From contig NC_069092.1 in the NCBI RefSeq assembly GCF_947172395.1, positions 9,035,418-9,099,417 on the forward strand: 64,000 bases of DNA. Direction: 5' to 3'. Shown in pieces: positions 41,728 to 53,220 of this stretch (position 1 is its first letter; the number at the start of each line of letters is the position of its first letter). The notes below the pieces were generated by a model that made no database searches, was not told where the DNA came from, and saw only the letters and a program-made list of their open reading frames with translations. A program made the position numbers and the translations under genes. This stretch comes from Bicyclus anynana (taxonomy: Eukaryota > Arthropoda > Insecta > Lepidoptera > Nymphalidae).

Positions 41728-41885
41728 TCTATACGTCTGTCTGTCTTTTTTCACGGCTAAATCACTGAACCGAATTAAATATATTTTGGTATAGAGATAA
41801 ATAGAACCTTATTATACCGGAAAAATCCACGCTTCCCATTGGATTTTTTAAGAAATCGATTTCATGTAAACGCAGTCGTAGGCAT
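41728..41885 (+). mobile_element. Helitron-like element, degraded 3' end
   Basis: A|TC start (TCTATACGTCTGTCTGTC), body CTAAATCACTGAACCGAATT and TTATACCGGAAAAATCCACG. The CTAG hairpin is replaced by AAACGCAGTCGTAGGCATGC. Confidence 0.5.
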
Positions 41886-42330
41886 GCGATAGTATAAAAT
41901 ATTTCCTAACCATAAAGCACTCTACTAGTTCATAATAATAATACAAAATAAATAGATGTTATACTTAGAAGTTTATGGATGATTAAGCAGTCTACCCGCT
42001 AGGATAAACACAAAACAAGAAAATGATGATTAAGCGAGCCCTGAGCAATAGAGTGGACGTAACGGTTAATAATAGAGAAATCCATCACAATGTAGATCGG
42101 ACCGCGAAAACGCTTTGGATAATTTACTTCAATGTCCAAGTGTTGAATTGAGTATATTTAGTATTGCGTGACGAATATGAGCGTGACAATGTTCGTGGTT
42201 CGACAAAATTATTAATTTATTTGTGTACCTAAAACTATAAGATGCTGTTTTATGATTGTTGCTGGCTAAGATTTATTTTAAGTGCAGATATTTAATTATT
42301 ATATTAGTTTGTCTTAGAGTTATTAAAACA

Positions 42331-42660
42331 CTAGCTGACGCCCGCGCAGTTTTACCCCTCTTAATATACGGGGATAAAATATAACCTATATCACTCACAA
42401 ATAATGTGACTATCAAGTTGTCAAAGAATTTTCAAAATTGGTTCAGTAGGTTCAGAGATTACCCCCCTTTTTTTGGGAGGAAAAACATCCCTCCGGACTT
42501 CTGCCGACAGTCGGCAGGGCGTTTCCGACTTGCACGGACTAAAAATGACCTTTCCTGGACTCCATGGTCAGGACGGAACCGCTATGCATTTCTTCGTGCA
42601 AGAGATTACCCCCTACAACACCACAAACCACAAACTTTACCTCTTTATATTATTAGTACA
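42331..42660 (-). mobile_element. Helitron-like element with a nested insertion
   Basis: Minus strand: CTAG end at 42331 (GCTGACGCCCGCGCAG) and a 5' region near ACTAATAATATAAAGAGG at 42640-42660. 42467-42600 is a foreign insert with a 13-bp target duplication. Confidence 0.7.
42467..42600 (-). mobile_element. Short retroposed insert with 13-bp target duplication
   Basis: AGAGATTACCCCC occurs at 42454-42466 and again at 42601-42613. On the minus strand the insert ends in a seven-A run followed by G. It contains a CTGCCGACTGTCGGCAG palindrome and GTCCGGAGGGATG. It is probably a severely 5'-truncated non-LTR 3' end or a SINE. Confidence 0.7.
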
Positions 42661-42690
42661 GCTAACGTGATTTATGGATCCCTATTATTA

Positions 42691-43119
42691 TCTATACCAA
42701 TATTATAAACAGGCAAGATTTGATTGTTTTTTTGTTTGTTTGTATGTAATGAATTATTGAATAGGCCCCGAAACTAATGGAACCTATTTGAAAAATTCGT
42801 TTACTGTTGAGAACCTACACTATCCCTGAGTGCTATGGGCTATATTATATTCTCAAAAAAATAATAGGGATCCTTCCTAAAACTCCAATAATGTATTTTA
42901 CAGGTAAAAAAATCTTACTTAAAATATTCTTTACCCTTTAAAATTGGTGGGGAGGTAGCTTAGAACTAGGAGATGGTCATAGGAACCTTAGGGTAGGGGT
43001 AGGGTAAGGGTAGGGCAGGTTAGATGTAGGGCAAGGGTAAGGTAGGGGTAGGGTAGGATCGGAGTAGAATAGGACAGGGGTATAGAATGAGTCAAGCAAA
43101 GCTTGATCCGGTCCGCTAG
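42691..43119 (+). mobile_element. Helitron-like element with GGGTAG array
   Basis: A|TC start (TCTATACCAATATTATAAAC) and CTAG|T end at 43119, after AGCAAAGCTTGATCCGGTCC. The interior 42985-43085 is a run of GGGTAG/GGGTAA units, the complement of the arrays at 5265 and 10537. Confidence 0.75.
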
Positions 43120-43818
43120 TTATTAAATATATTGGTAACTAAAGCGAATCAGTTTTTCTTGCTAATATATTTTAATGTACATATAAAACAACATGAGAAA
43201 TATATACATAAAGGAACAATAATATCTGATAATTTACACATAAAAAATTATTAAATTAAATTAAATAATTAAATTTACCCACTAAAAAAGATAAGGATGT
43301 ATGAACATTCTTAACTTTCGCTACATGAAGTTGCAGCCGTTGGCTCGTAGTATGTGACAGTTTTTGGTATTATCTATAACATCAATTACGACTAAATTAC
43401 AAGTTATAATTATTATTATAAAGATCAATGACTCCGTACAATCAATTATGGAACGGCTGAAAGGCTATATAAATGGGATTAAATAGGCGATGAATCGCAA
43501 CTTCGATGAAAACTTTAAAGCCCTGAATAACGGAGCAAAGTGGCAAGCTTATCGGATTTCACAGGATATATTTAGTGAAATTTACCAACTGAGGAAGAAT
43601 GTTAGAATGTCGTTCTCTTTTCTATACAATCTGAGCATCACTGTTTGTATGGAAAATAGAACGAAATGACGTTAGCCATGTTGCGGGCAAAGTTGGCAAC
43701 TTGGCTAATGCATTCATTGAGTTACGGTCACTAATTGCTTTAACTTATACTGGTTTACCAGCTAAGACATTTTACTAACGATTCGTTATGTACATTAGAT
43801 TCAGTACCTTATCATAAA

Positions 43819-44265
43819 CAGGGCCGGACCGTCCATACGGCGAACGGAGCGGTCGCTCCAGGCGCCAAATCCTAGGGGGCGCCGAAATGGTAAAGGCAAG
43901 GTCGAAAAGAAATTCAAAAAGAAATCTTTTCGATATTTGTAGCGAAACATAACATGTACCTTCTGATCAGTTTGAAGGCGGTACCAAGTTAGTGCTGTGT
44001 TAATTAAAGCCGTATCTGAAAGAAGTGTCTGAAAATCCAGTTAAAATCTTTATGATTTAAACGGCTTGAATCGAATCGAAATCGAACGGTCGAATTGAGA
44101 AACCTCCTCCTCCTTTTTTGAAGTCGGTTAAAAATGTATGACATTCCGATATACGTTAGGCTACGAACTTTTCAAACGTCCTTAGTATATAATGTTAGGA
44201 GCAAACAGGAAAGGCGCCATAATTGGATGTCGCTCCATTCTAAAATTTACCTCGGGCCGGCGCTG
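43819..44265. mobile_element. Non-autonomous hAT-type element with 8-bp target duplication
   Basis: Begins CAGGGCCGG and ends CGGGCCGGCGCTG. It is flanked by ATCATAAA at 43811-43818 and 44266-44273. CAG...CTG termini and an 8-bp duplication are hAT hallmarks. The sub-terminal CAGGCGCCAAATCCTAGGGG block faces GGAAAGGCGCCATAATTGG near the other end. About 447 bp, with no transposase. Part of the interior is another repeat. Confidence 0.8.
43940..44136. repeat. AACCGACTT-type repeat nested in hAT element
   Basis: TTCTGATCAGTTTGAAGGCG, TGTTAATTAAAGCCG and an AAGTCGGTTAAAAAT end match parts of 15715-16090. Confidence 0.5.
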
Positions 44266-44389
44266 ATCATAAAACACTACACAGGATAGAAAATTCAAAT
44301 ACAGAAGTGTTTGGGAGTTAACAGTTCTTAACTCGTAGGAAAGTTGACAATTATTGAGTATTTCGTGTCATCTATCGGGCATTTTTTTT

Positions 44390-44728
44390 GACGGCCTCCG
44401 TGGCGCAGTGGTATGCGCGGTGGATTTACAAGACGGAGGTCCTGGGTTCGATCCCCGGCAGGGCAGATTGAGATTTTCTTAATTTGTCCAGGTCTGGCTG
44501 GTGGGAGGCTTCGGCCGTGGCTAGTTACCACCCTACCGGCAAAGACGTACCGCCAAGCGATTTAGCGTTCCGGTACGATGCCGTGTAGAAACCGAAAGGG
44601 GTGTGGATTTTTATCCTCCTCCTAACAAGTTAGCCCGCTTTCATCTTAGACTGCATCATCACTTACCATCAGGTGAGATTGTAGTCAAGGGCTAACTTGT
44701 AAATAATAAAAAAAAAAAAAAAAAAAAA
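44390..44728 (+). mobile_element. SINE-A, full length (best copy)
   Basis: Complete: GACGGCCTCCGTGGCGCAGT head, box B GGTTCGATCCCCGG, body GGTCTGGCTGGTGGGAGGCT, ACCGGCAAAGACGTACCGCC and GTGTAGAAACCGAAAGGGGT, end GTCAAGGGCTAACTTGTAAA and a poly(A) run of more than 20. The overlapping minus-strand frame is an artefact. Confidence 0.92.
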
Positions 44729-45115
44729 TTTTTCGCATTGCCTACCCTTCAAACTTTACGCGTAACATAACATTGCAAGCATCTTCATTCAGTGTCATTT
44801 AGTAGGGAAATATTCTAAGGAACTGCAAACTACACGGCATACAATCCTTAGTATCTTCGTTTTACCACCACACTTTGAATTAATTTTTCGCTAGTTTTGG
44901 TACCTACTCAATTCAATGTCAATGGAATATGTTTATAATAGTAATATGTAAGCCTTATAGAGTCCGTCCGTCTGTATAATAATATAATGTTCCACTGTCA
45001 TTAAATTAATTTACTAATATTCCAATTTAAGAAAACCATATTAATTACTCGAAATCAAAAAATAATAGTTTAAAAAACTAAAACACACGCTTTAAACACG
45101 TACTAAAAATTACAA

Positions 45116-45338
45116 ATGGAGTTTCGTATTCCTGACAGCAAATCCTTTCATCTGATACCCATATCACGGGGGTGCATTTCAAATAGCCTGTCCGACATCT
45201 TGGACGTCCGCCATATTGGATTTAAGTCGCGTGACTATTTTTTTTGTATTCCTGACAGCAAACCCTTTAATTTGATATCCGTTTCATGGGGGTGGATGTC
45301 AAACAGCCATATTGGGGAGGCCGCCATATTGGATTTGT
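45116..45338. repeat. Two tandem ~120-bp units (CCGCCATATTGG repeat)
   Basis: Unit words GTATTCCTGACAGCAAA.CC, TTT.ATCTGATA.CC, ATCA.GGGGGTG.AT.TCAAA, AGCC and CCGCCATATTGGATTT occur at 45124-45222 and 45246-45338. The overlapping 74-codon frame simply translates the duplication. Confidence 0.75.
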
Positions 45339-45654
45339 AATGAATTGTAATGATGAACGTTTCTTAGCTAGTCATGTATTGTCATCAGAACTCAGAGCGT
45401 GTGCAAAACTGCATCTTAATCGAAGACCGGGAAGTGGGTGAAATTAAGATTCCAATATTTTCTTACATACATAGACAAGTGAAACTAATATTAGAGTGTT
45501 AATAAAAGCGTGTTAAAAATCAAATTTAATTTTATAATTAATAGGCTTCCATGTTCCACTTTTAAAAGTCTGTCAATAATTAAGGACTCTACCAATGGTT
45601 TGAAAAGCAAATACTAATGAGAAATCTAGTAAGAAACTCGCCAATAGCTCTTTT

Positions 45655-45835
45655 AAAACTTATACTGAGTTTGTTGTGGGCTCTTCTCGGACCAAGACGC
45701 GTTTGGACCCTCGTAACTTTAATTTAAATTTTTCGACTATTATTAACACCAATTAGATTAAATTAAATTATGACATAATCCTGACTTTTCAAACTAAGCC
45801 TAATAGAAATAAATGATTTTCGAATTTTATAAATG
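45655..45835 (+). repeat. Probable non-LTR retrotransposon 3' end
   Basis: GTTTGTTGTGGGCTCTTCTC, GGACCAAGACGCGTTTGG, ACCCTCGTAACTTTAATTT and AAACTAAGCCTAATAGAAAT, with an AATAAAT end. The second half matches 38736-38870. I recognise the wording as a common lepidopteran LINE 3' UTR but do not assign a clade. Confidence 0.6.
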
Positions 45836-45839
45836 TTAC

Positions 45840-47560
45840 AATATCAAACAACTTCACGAGTACTGAAAATATCACTTTTTTCGTAAAAATAAAGAGGAAT
45901 ATTTTAAAAATTCCAAAATTTACTCGAACGCGCTCCGGTTTAAGCGGCTAGTGTGCAATAAATTTTGAGCTAATTACTGCTAAGTGTCAAAAGCAAAGCC
46001 GTATCGCGTGAACAACTTTGCGCCATAAGTTAGTTAGAAATTGAGATGTTGGAACTGCATAATGTAAAATTTGATGTATATATCTAAGTAATTAATAGTA
46101 AAATGTAAGCGTTTGTATAATAGTAGGAGAGCTCCGGGTGCCAAAGGAGGTTGGCGAAAATCGGAGTCACAGTCTGAAGTGTCGTACACTTATACATTTG
46201 TATTCATTAAAACTATTATTTTGTAAGATGCTTGTAAAAAAAATATTGAGATTTTACAGAACGGGAATCAAAAGTTAAAAAACGGCATTTTTTAACAAAA
46301 AAAGTCGTCTGCAAAAACGCCTTGTCGTATTTAAGAAGCAATTACGCAGTTGTATGTCATTAGTGGTGTTTTTTACATTTATAGGGTACTAATTTAAGCT
46401 ATATCTATTTTCCCTGCTTTTTAAAACTGCTTATCATTTACTTATTTCTTAGTTTAATCACGATAAACAACTATTAATAGATTTCCATTAAGCACGCTAC
46501 TTCTATCTGCTAGTCCCAAAATACATGCAATCTCGCCATTGAGATTATTAATAAGTAAAAAATTAATCGCGCTTGTGGCTTGGATACTGAAATATAAGAG
46601 TTTTATTTTGTAACTTTAGAACCTTCCCATTCCATTACGTAACGTTACGGTCAAATCGTTAGATTTTCGAAATGCACACCTTTTAGCTATCAACTAATCC
46701 ACTTTATCCATGTCTCGCGTGCTTGATGAGTATTTTTGAAGTTACTTTATTTTTTGGTTGCCTAAACGTACCCATCATTATTAAGAGCTCATAGGTAGAG
46801 GTTTTTAGAATGCGTAAGTGGTTTATAATTGCGTAATAGGTAAGCATAAATATTTTAGCAAAAGAAATATTGCCTTAAAAACGTGGTTATAAAATATCTT
46901 GAGAGCTAAAAATAACATAGAGTGTGCTTGTGGGTGTAAAGAGTATGAATGTTTTTTTTTTTTCAGAATGTATTTTTACTTTATATTATTACCTTCCTTA
47001 TGAGTTTAATGACAGTGAGGTCAATTTACACCGCAGAACTTAATAGCACTTACAGTTCCTTGCGCTATAGCATGGTGCGGGTGACAGTTTGTTTCACTCA
47101 TGAACTTTATTGCACTTATGACAGATTTAAAGAAAAAGACACAATATAAAAAAAATATGTAAGTTTTTACTGTAAACATTATCTTAGAGGGTCATAGAAT
47201 GTCTGAAAATCAAGGAAAGGTAGGAAAAATCTATAATATACTATATTAATAACAGAGCGCGAAAGAATCTATAATGAGTGATAAGTAAGGAGAAAATATT
47301 TTATTTTTATTTGGTCTGATAATATAATGTACTTAACAGAGAGCGAAGGTCCACATTTTGTTCTATTTTGAGACATCTCATACAAAAGCTCACGTGTTAA
47401 GACATGCGTAAAAAATGTTCTTGAAGCACGAGCGTGGAAGAACATATAATAAATAAATATTTACTGTATTATAATATTAAATGTGGATTGTATCATATTT
47501 GCAGTTTTTCACTTGTTACTTCACAATGGCATATTAGATTTGCATGCAAAATATGAGAAA
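45840..47560. other. Unassigned AT-rich stretch
   Basis: No gene recognised. The only identifiable piece is a MITE-4 fragment at 47067-47098 (TATAGCATGGTGCGGGTGAC..AGT). Confidence 0.5.
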
Positions 47561-47908
47561 CTAGCGGACGCCCGCGACTTCGTCCGCGTGGAATTTAGCT
47601 TTTCACAAATCCCTCGATAAAAAGTAGCCTATGTGTTAATTCATGTTATTATGTATCTCAATACCAAATTTCAGCTAACTCGGTTCAGTAGTCGAGGCGT
47701 GTAACAAACATTCATATCATCAAAATCATCAGTTTTCGCAAATCTCGGAAAACCATGGATTTTTTCGGGATAAAAAGCCTATGCGTTAATCTATAGTAAA
47801 ATCTATTTCCATTCCAAATTTCAGCCAAATCGCTTCAGTTATCGGCGTTAAAGAGTAACAAACATCGAAACATCCATACAAACTTTCGCGTTTATAATAT
47901 TAGTAGGA
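47561..47908 (-). mobile_element. Helitron-like element, complete, internally duplicated
   Basis: Minus strand: A|TC start at 47908 (TCCTACTAATATTATAAACG) and CTAG end at 47561. The CGGGA..TTTT.CGCAAATC-type block occurs twice, as in 57202-57592, so both belong to one subfamily. Confidence 0.8.
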
Positions 47909-48220
47909 TTAACACAAAATCATCGGCTGTTACAACTCAGAAGGCAAAGAACTATTATAATACAGTTAGAATTCTTGGATTTAAAAGAATTATATTGAAA
48001 CCCAAAGATATTTAATTTATATAAAGGTTATGTCGTTTGTATATTACACACATTGAGAGATTTTTAATATCCTCTATGACACAAGATCGTGCATTTGGCG
48101 TGACGGCGTATACCTAGTAAATATTTGTTTAATTTAGCTATTGTGATTATCGAATAATGTATATAGTTATAAAATATATTATAAGAGATTAGATAAAATA
48201 TAATGAAACGATATGAATCA

Positions 48221-48543
48221 GAGGACATGATAGCTCAGTGGATATGATCTCTGCCTCCGATTCCGGAGGGTGTGGGTTCGAATCCGGTCCGGGATGCGCC
48301 TCCAACTTCTCAGTTGTGTGCATTTTTAAGAAATTAAATATCACGTGTCTCAAACGGTGAAGGAAAAACATCGTGAGGAAACCTGCATACCATAGAATTT
48401 TCTTAATTCTCTGCGTGTGTGAAGTCTGCCAATCCGCATTGGGCCAGCGTGGTAGACTATTGGCTTAACCCCTTTCATTCTGAGAGGAGACTCGAGCTCA
48501 GCATTGTGCTGAAAATGGGTTAATAATGAATGATGATAATGAA
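48221..48543 (+). mobile_element. SINE-B, near full length
   Basis: Box A GATAGCTCAGTGG, box B GGTTCGAATCCGG and all conserved blocks. It ends GGGTTAATAATGAATGATGA. Confidence 0.9.
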
Positions 48544-48855
48544 ACGGTGTATGCTCACACCTATTATGCAAGCGTTTCATAATAATCTACTATTTTTTTT
48601 TAACATCAAAAATGTTTGTTGTACAAGGGTTTCCGTTACACGACTCTAGTTCGCGAGTAATTTGTTGTTTAACGTACGATCCGGGAAGTGGTTGGGGTAG
48701 AAGGGTTGGGGGCGGATCGTGATTGTAGGCATTCATCTTGTGGTCTGTTAATTAGCTTCTCGAGGCGTCAGCTTGATTTTGCCACCCTTCATGTATTTTT
48801 TTGTGTTTTAACGAATACTTATAACTGAAAGATTAATAATTTTATCCTGGAATTA

Positions 48856-49028
48856 TCACACTAATATTATAAAGGCGAAAGTTTGAGTGTAAGTGTGTGT
48901 GTGTATGTAAGTGTGTATGTTAGTTCCTCCTTTGCGTCGCGGCTACTTTTTTTTTAATTAACACGTAGCCAATTTTCTATCATCACGGAAAATTACATGG
49001 TTTGGACAAAGTCGCGGTCGTCCGCTAG
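48856..49028 (+). mobile_element. Helitron-like element, short, with (GT)n
   Basis: A|TC start (TCACACTAATATTATAAAGG), a GTGTGTGTGT microsatellite at 48891-48905, and a degraded hairpin GGACAAAGTCGCGGTCGTCC with CTAG|T end at 49028. Confidence 0.75.
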
Positions 49029-49044
49029 TAATATTATATTTATT

Positions 49045-49080
49045 GCTGACGACTGACCCAAACAAGGGTCAGTCGTCAGC
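49045..49080. repeat. Perfect 15-bp-arm hairpin
   Basis: GCTGACGACTGACCC at 49045-49059 and its exact complement at 49066-49080, with loop AAACAA. It lies between a Helitron end and an RTE-B fragment. Confidence 0.8.
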
Positions 49081-49084
49081 ATAT

Positions 49085-49225
49085 AATACTGCGCTTTCAG
49101 GTGCGGGGTCGAGCAATACTGCGCTTTCCCTTGCGGGGTCTTCCTTCCAGCACCTTAAGACCCTTAAGTACATCGGCTCTTTTTCGTATGTTCTTTGCCC
49201 AATATCACTTCTACTCCGCGAGTAC
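49085..49225 (-). pseudogene. RTE-B fragment, inverted relative to the next
   Basis: Minus strand aligns with the coding segment just upstream of the RTE-B C-terminus (GACCCCGCAAGGGAAAGCGC, and CATCGGCTCTTT.CGTATGT in reverse). AATACTGCGCTTTC..GGGGTC is present twice at 49085-49140. Confidence 0.5.
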
Positions 49226-49294
49226 TAGGTTGGATTGTGAAAAATTAAGTATTTCCTTACTCCGATAAATGCTTAGTAGCAGCCTATAATATAA

Positions 49295-49478
49295 TTGCTG
49301 GAATAGCGACCCCGCACCGGAATGCGCAGTGTAGGTCGACCCCCCCACTGGGTGGACCGAGGATATCAAACGGGTTGCAGGGAGCCGCTGGATGCTGGCG
49401 GCTCGAGATCGTTGTGCTTGGAGGTCCGTGCAAGAGGCCTATGTCCAGCAGTGAACGTCCATCGGCTGATAAGGTATG
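49295..49478 (+). pseudogene. RTE-B C-terminal pseudogene
   Basis: With one frameshift at the C-run (49342-49348), this translates VGRPP / TGWTEDIKRVAGSRWMLAAR, then a diverged stretch and SVQEAYVQQ, stop, TSIG, stop. This is the C-terminus of an RTE-clade RT with an in-frame stop for the usual Trp. The 3' end lacks the usual (GATGAT)n tail, having CTGATAAGGTATGATAG. Confidence 0.65.
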
Positions 49479-50236
49479 ATAGCCTAGAATTGGGAAGGTG
49501 GTGGTTTTTTACCCCCCTCAGAGGGTACGAGAAGCTCATTGGTCATACCATTGTTATCAGTAACCTTTACAGAATCAAATTGCCACCAACCCTTCTTGAA
49601 ACATTGTGGTGGGTTTAAGCTTTATATAATTATATTATTAAAATACCTACTATAATATTTTCAGATACTTAAAACAACTATTTGACAACTATTTGTATGT
49701 CCTTGCAACCGATATCCACCAAACATACTGTGTGCGATTATAACTAAGCCCCTTAACTAATCAGCATCCATATACAGGGTGCTACTAGTTTATGGTTACA
49801 AGGAACACCATCGTACGTGCTACGCAGTTTATTGCTTCGCCATCTTATTGGATATGTTGAGGTTACTCCGTAAATATATTGCACACCACGAGGCTACACT
49901 ATGAAATATATATATTTATTTTACACACAATATTATCTTTTATTTTATACTTTAACTACATATTTTTGAAGATTTTTCTATGTGATTTATGCTCCGGCCA
50001 TAAATTCTACAAAAATGGTATCGCAGTTTGTTTTTGTTGATAAAATACTACATGAAAATATTTTTTATATACTAAGTTTGTGTCTATATTTTTAGGGTTT
50101 CCATACATCAATTGGTTGCACTCTCTGCCTGTTTGTCAAGACTCTTGATTTATTTTTGAAATACAACTAGATATTGTATAATTATTAACGTGGGCATGAT
50201 TTGTATAGTTATTAGGATAAGTTATAAATAAGTTAT

Positions 50237-50302
50237 AAATATCTATAAGAATACATTATGGAACCTAAGCTAAGGTTCCATAATGTATTCTTATAGATAT
50301 TT
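50237..50302. repeat. Perfect 30-bp-arm palindrome
   Basis: 50237-50266 (AAATATCTATAAGAATACAT then TATGGAACCT) and the exact reverse complement at 50273-50302, with loop AAGCTA. Not one mismatch in 30 pairs. Confidence 0.9.
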
Positions 50303-50602
50303 ATTAAGTAACCTGAATATCTAAACAGTCGGGTTTTGAAAGACAGCTTTAGCCTTGGTTGTAAGTGACTATGTAGACGGGTTTCTGTCTAAAACTGTAG
50401 GAACATTACCAAAACAAAAACACGTTTATAAATTATCATCACTGTATGTGAGTGGTTGCTAAGCAATAGATATTGGTAATTGGTTTCGATAATATTATGC
50501 GCATCCCCCTGTATCTCTCTAGATAATATAACATTACGTTTCTGCCAACGTTTCTTTAGTTTACATACACAAACGCATTTGCATTTTACCGCTATTATAC
50601 TT

Positions 50603-50779
50603 CAGCTGACCTATTCACTATTTTGGTCTTTGTTATCAACCTATTAAGATAAACATCAAATCAATTGACAAAATGTCATGTAAATATTGAGTGATATCCA
50701 CTGGATGACATTTTTACATAGAATCTCTATTTCGTATTTGTCAACCAGCATATGTTAAAGATAGTGAATTAGCCTGCTA
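50603..50779. mobile_element. MITE-3 copy
   Basis: Left end CAGCTGACCTATTCACTATT, then TGGTCTTTGTTATCAACCTA. The right end is TAGTGAATTAGCCTGCT. The centre has CAAAATGTCAT and GGATGACATTTTTACAT. It is a fold-back with ~20-bp similar ends. Confidence 0.65.
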
Positions 50780-51082
50780 ATCGCGCACTTCCCAGAGGCA
50801 CTGCCTACACTTAGAAATCATTACAAACTAGTAAAAGGATTTTACTAAATTCTACAATAGTAAAGCCTGCCCTAGTTGTGCAGGCCAGCTGAAATAGATT
50901 AACTACAACATATCCTACATACGTGCTTCTGTAACACTGATAAAAATCCAGGTATGAGAGCATAACGAATAACATCCACTCTTTATTACAAGAATAGAAT
51001 TTTTAATCTAAGATTCGAGAATGGCAATGTAAATTCTTTCTTTTAATGCGCCGCTGGGACGTACAAATAAGGAAGATATCAC

Positions 51083-51310
51083 GTGCCGTTTGCGAAGCAC
51101 GTAGACTCTGTGCCTACTTTATTACCGCCTGCAGTCATGGCCGTTTCATTGAGCTGCACTAAGTGTTCTGTTTATTGTACGGGCTTCGCTGTAATATACG
51201 GCCTGTTTGCATGGACAACGCACTGGAGTTGGATTGTTTTGCGCTCAGTGAAGTTAATGATAATATTTGTGAGAGAGAGTACTATTTATATCTGTACAAT
51301 TACATAGAAA
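51083..51310. other. GC-balanced unassigned segment
   Basis: Richer in G+C than its flanks. It holds an open frame of about 74 codons (PAVMAVSLSCTKCSVYCTGF ...) without a recognisable domain. It contains TCAGTG, an arthropod initiator-like word, at about 51247. This is too little to call an exon or promoter. Confidence 0.3.
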
Positions 51311-51465
51311 AATCGCAAGTGCATCGCAATCGAAAAGTGCAGTAATCGTAAAGCAAACCTTACTCTATAAAAAAATATATTTTACATAAAATACGACATG
51401 GTATTTAGAGGAGAGAAAAATAAAAAAAACAAAACGGAGTATGTGAATGAGAATTTGTTAATCTC

Positions 51466-51553
51466 TTAACAAGTTACCATCTTCGATTGCATCATCACTT
51501 ATCATCAGGTAAGTTTGTGGTCAAGGGCTTGAACTTGAAAATTGAATAAAAAG
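51466..51553 (+). repeat. SINE-A 3' fragment
   Basis: AACAAGTTACCATCTTCGAT, TGCATCATCACTTATCATCA, GTGGTCAAGGGCTTGAACTT and an A-rich tail. An AACCGACTT-type fragment follows at 51586-51620. Confidence 0.65.
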
Positions 51554-52712
51554 AAAACAAAAAATAACATACATACAGCCGAACGTAAAACCTCCTCCTT
51601 TTTGGAAGTCGGTTAAAAACAACGTTGTATGTATGTATTGACGTTTGTTACTCATTGGCGCAAAAACTACTAAATAGATCTGACTGAAATATGGAATATG
51701 GAATGGAGATAAATTAAACACTAAATCCATACATAAACTGCTTTTTTCCCGGATAATTCCATAATTCACGCGGGTATAGTGAAAATCTGAATTACACGCG
51801 AACAAAGTAATTTGATAACTTATATGGAATGTTACATAATACCATATAATACATACATGCCACATATCAGAACCATACATAGGAAAAGATACACTGAAAT
51901 ACCAAGTACTAAAACAAAATTAACGCAAACTTTAAACTCCTATCTCAAACGCAGTCTAAAAATACTATGACAAATTATGTTAAGTAGAAAAGACCTTACC
52001 CTTTTGATGCGCCTTCGACCCGGTCACATTCCATTAAATAAGTTTGCATATAATATGAGAAAATCGGACTCACCTAACTGCACTGTGTTCACGTGCCTGA
52101 AGATGTTGTGCATATTTTAACGGAATGTGCACGGAACGAAGGCGACCGGCGAATTTTAAGGTAAAATATAGTTTTTAATTCTGTAGGTTATGCTGCAATT
52201 GACAAAAGATAACTTTTGCATCAATAGCAGTCTTAATCTGATCCATTACCGTTCTAAGAATAAGAATTTATAGAGATGTGTTAGTGTAGTATTATTGAGT
52301 TTAAATCGAAGATAAAACAGAGAGGCAAATCTGCTCAGCGAAAAATCTCTTTAAATAAAAAAAATTAAATAGTACAAGGTAAAGTTCCACAGTTATAATT
52401 TCATTTAATATTCTAAATATCTCATATGCAAGTAAACTACTTTATCATATTATTTAGTTCAAAAGTAACTTATCCAATAAGCCAAGCACGTACAAATACG
52501 TGATTCCAAAATTTCAAGTTTAAGTTAATTATGGTAAGTTATAATCAACTTATAGTACTTAAATTCACATTAGTACATTATTACCTGTGTGCGAAGGGAA
52601 TTTCTCAACGGAAGATATTACACTAAAATCGTCGAACCTTACATTGAGCCTTAGCAATAATATTTCGACCATTTCAATCGCTCAACTAAGAAATATTCTT
52701 TAACTGTCTTGT

Positions 52713-53048
52713 TGATTCAGGTAACTGGGTATGTGGCTTCCGATTACGAGGTCCTGGGTTCGAATCCTAGGTCGTGAGATATTTTGCGTTCCTTTCTTCC
52801 AAGAAATTCTTAGTAACATTTCTCAGTCTAGAGTTAGGACATTGATGGTGACTAGTAGATCCCCATACCTCAAAAAAGTACGTACACATCATTGCCCATT
52901 ACCACTTTAATTGTGATTAAAAATCAAATAAAAGTATTGTAGCCTACCAACCCACATTGGAGCAGCTTGGCGGCTTTCAGATTCCTTCTCCTATAGGGAG
53001 AGGCCTCACACTGAAGTGAGCTATTAAAAAGTCTGAAAATAATGAAGG
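52713..53048 (+). mobile_element. SINE-C, full length
   Basis: tRNA-like head with box B GGTTCGAATCCTAGG at 52759-52773. The body includes ACCACTTTAATTGTGATTAA, CAACCCACATTGGAGCAGCT and CCTTCTCCTATAGGGAGAGG, and it ends AGTCTGAAAATAATGAAGG. A second, interrupted copy is at 61337-61840. Confidence 0.75.
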
Positions 53049-53220
53049 TTATATAATATGTACCTGAGCAAGCCAATCAATGTTTGTTAGCTAGCTCGTA
53101 TATGTCGGCGAGTGAGTTATTTGATCGGTTAGCAAAATCAACGTTAATTATTGTGATAATATTAGAATCAGGTTTTCATGTAATTGGGATTTAATTATTT
53201 ACTGTTTAAAGACTGTAAAA

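Noticed and set aside
42406..42708. 100-codon frame FRDYPPFFGRKNIPPDFCRQ...
   Set aside because: It spans the junction of a Helitron-like element and a retroposed insert; not a conserved unit.
44390..44480. Possible tRNA gene at SINE-A heads
   Set aside because: The promoter boxes are tRNA-like, but the unit recurs with a ~330-bp body and poly(A), so it is a SINE.
49322..49618. 98-codon frame GCREPLDAGGSR...
   Set aside because: Out-of-frame reading of the RTE-B C-terminus; the real frame is shifted by one base at the C-run.
51083..51310. Second promoter/first-exon candidate
   Set aside because: Only a TCAGTG word and balanced composition; no CCAAT boxes, no donor site and no coherent exon.
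52713..52790. Possible tRNA gene
   Set aside because: Box B is good, but no acceptor or anticodon stem closes and the downstream sequence is a repeated SINE body.
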